From NCBI RefSeq assembly GCF_902364355.1, contig NZ_CABJDK010000004.1, positions 64,682 to 128,681 on the forward strand: DNA of 64,000 bases, in the 5' to 3' direction. Under the pieces are notes generated by a model that was given only the letters and a program-made list of their open reading frames with translations, ran no database searches and was not told where the DNA came from. A program made the position numbers and the translations under genes. This document shows, in pieces, positions 63,806-64,000 of this stretch (positions are counted from its first letter, which is position 1; each line of letters opens with the position of its first letter). This DNA is from Collinsella aerofaciens. GTDB taxonomy: Bacteria; Actinomycetota; Coriobacteriia; Coriobacteriales; Coriobacteriaceae.

Positions 63806-64000
63806 TAGAGGAGGTCGAGGGGGAGCTGGGGAGCGTCTCCCCAGAGTTTCTCGAGGCGGTAGAAGTCGCGGGCTTCGGGAGTGAAGACGTGGACGACAAC
63901 CGAACCGTAGTCCATGAGCATCCAGGTCTTCTGCTCGCGGCCCTCGATGGAAAACGGATGCTCGCCGCAAGCCGCGGCGACCTTCTCCTCGATCTCGTCG
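63805..64000 (-). CDS. rsfS: Ribosomal silencing factor RsfS (N terminus beyond the window)
   Basis: 64 codons before the stop. ...EGREQKTWMLMDYGSVVVHVFT and the tail EARDFYRLEKLWGDAPQLPLDL are characteristic of the RsfS/Iojap family, which binds L14 and blocks subunit joining in slow growth. The first half runs off the right edge. Followed by a REP-like hairpin and a terminator. Confidence 0.92.
   Translation of the reverse strand, partial: DEIEEKVAAACGEHPFSIEGREQKTWMLMDYGSVVVHVFTPEARDFYRLEKLWGDAPQLPLDLL

Overview
This 64 kb window is a GC-rich actinobacterial chromosome segment, most likely from a Collinsella-type member of the Coriobacteriia. That placement is an inference from gene content: actinobacterial integration host factor (mihF) next to gmk-rpoZ, an alpha/beta glycyl-tRNA synthetase (unusual in Actinobacteria generally), pyruvate phosphate dikinase with its DUF299 regulator, a fused fermentative AdhE, and rnj-pnp next to each other. 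No phage, plasmid, CRISPR array, rRNA or tRNA was found. Almost every gene is a core gene on the minus strand; the plus strand carries only rpmB, adhE, a small kinase-like gene and dinB.

Layout (minus strand unless noted). 1-4.7 kb: RNA decay and translation (rnj, truncated by the window edge; pnp; rpsO), with two large inverted structured elements between rnj and pnp. 4.8-16.3 kb: recO-era-dgkA-ybeY-phoH-mtaB-dnaJ-(membrane DnaJ-like)-hemW-dusB-lepA, with short gaps or overlaps. 16.4-23.5 kb: rpsT, holA, comEC-comEA, thiI, rpoZ-gmk-mihF. 23.7-29.2 kb: the pyrimidine operon pyrR-B-C-K-D-F behind a structured leader. 29.5-34.6 kb: rpmB (+), a REP-associated tyrosine transposase (RAYT) flanked by its repeats, adhE (+) and a phosphotransferase-fold gene (+). 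34.7-43.1 kb: pyrH-frr-uppS-cdsA-dxr-rseP-ispG-proS, a lipid/isoprenoid operon. 43.1-44.9 kb: rpsB-tsf. 45.0-50.2 kb: yraN-comM-dprA-trmFO-xer. 50.4-61.4 kb: rpsP-khpA-rimM-trmD-lepB, then glyQS, the PPDK regulator, ppdK, rplS and rnhB. 61.6-64 kb: dinB (+), a second RAYT unit and the end of rsfS.

The core operons join precursor supply (pyr genes), membrane and isoprenoid synthesis, ribosome assembly, tRNA modification and DNA uptake/processing (comEC, comEA, dprA, comM). The most interesting non-coding signal is of two kinds. (1) A pair of ~135-143 nt inverted elements at 1593-1996 share a nearly invariant core but have different, compensated stems, as expected of a conserved structured RNA or DNA hairpin. 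(2) Short hairpins with a G(A/G)GAC(A/G)G-like core flank the two RAYT genes and recur at orphan sites, two of them touching stop codons. Unusual proteins include a DnaJ whose C-terminal half is replaced by membrane helices, an RseP with a large cytosolic insert, and an Xer recombinase whose conserved N terminus extends upstream of any standard start codon.
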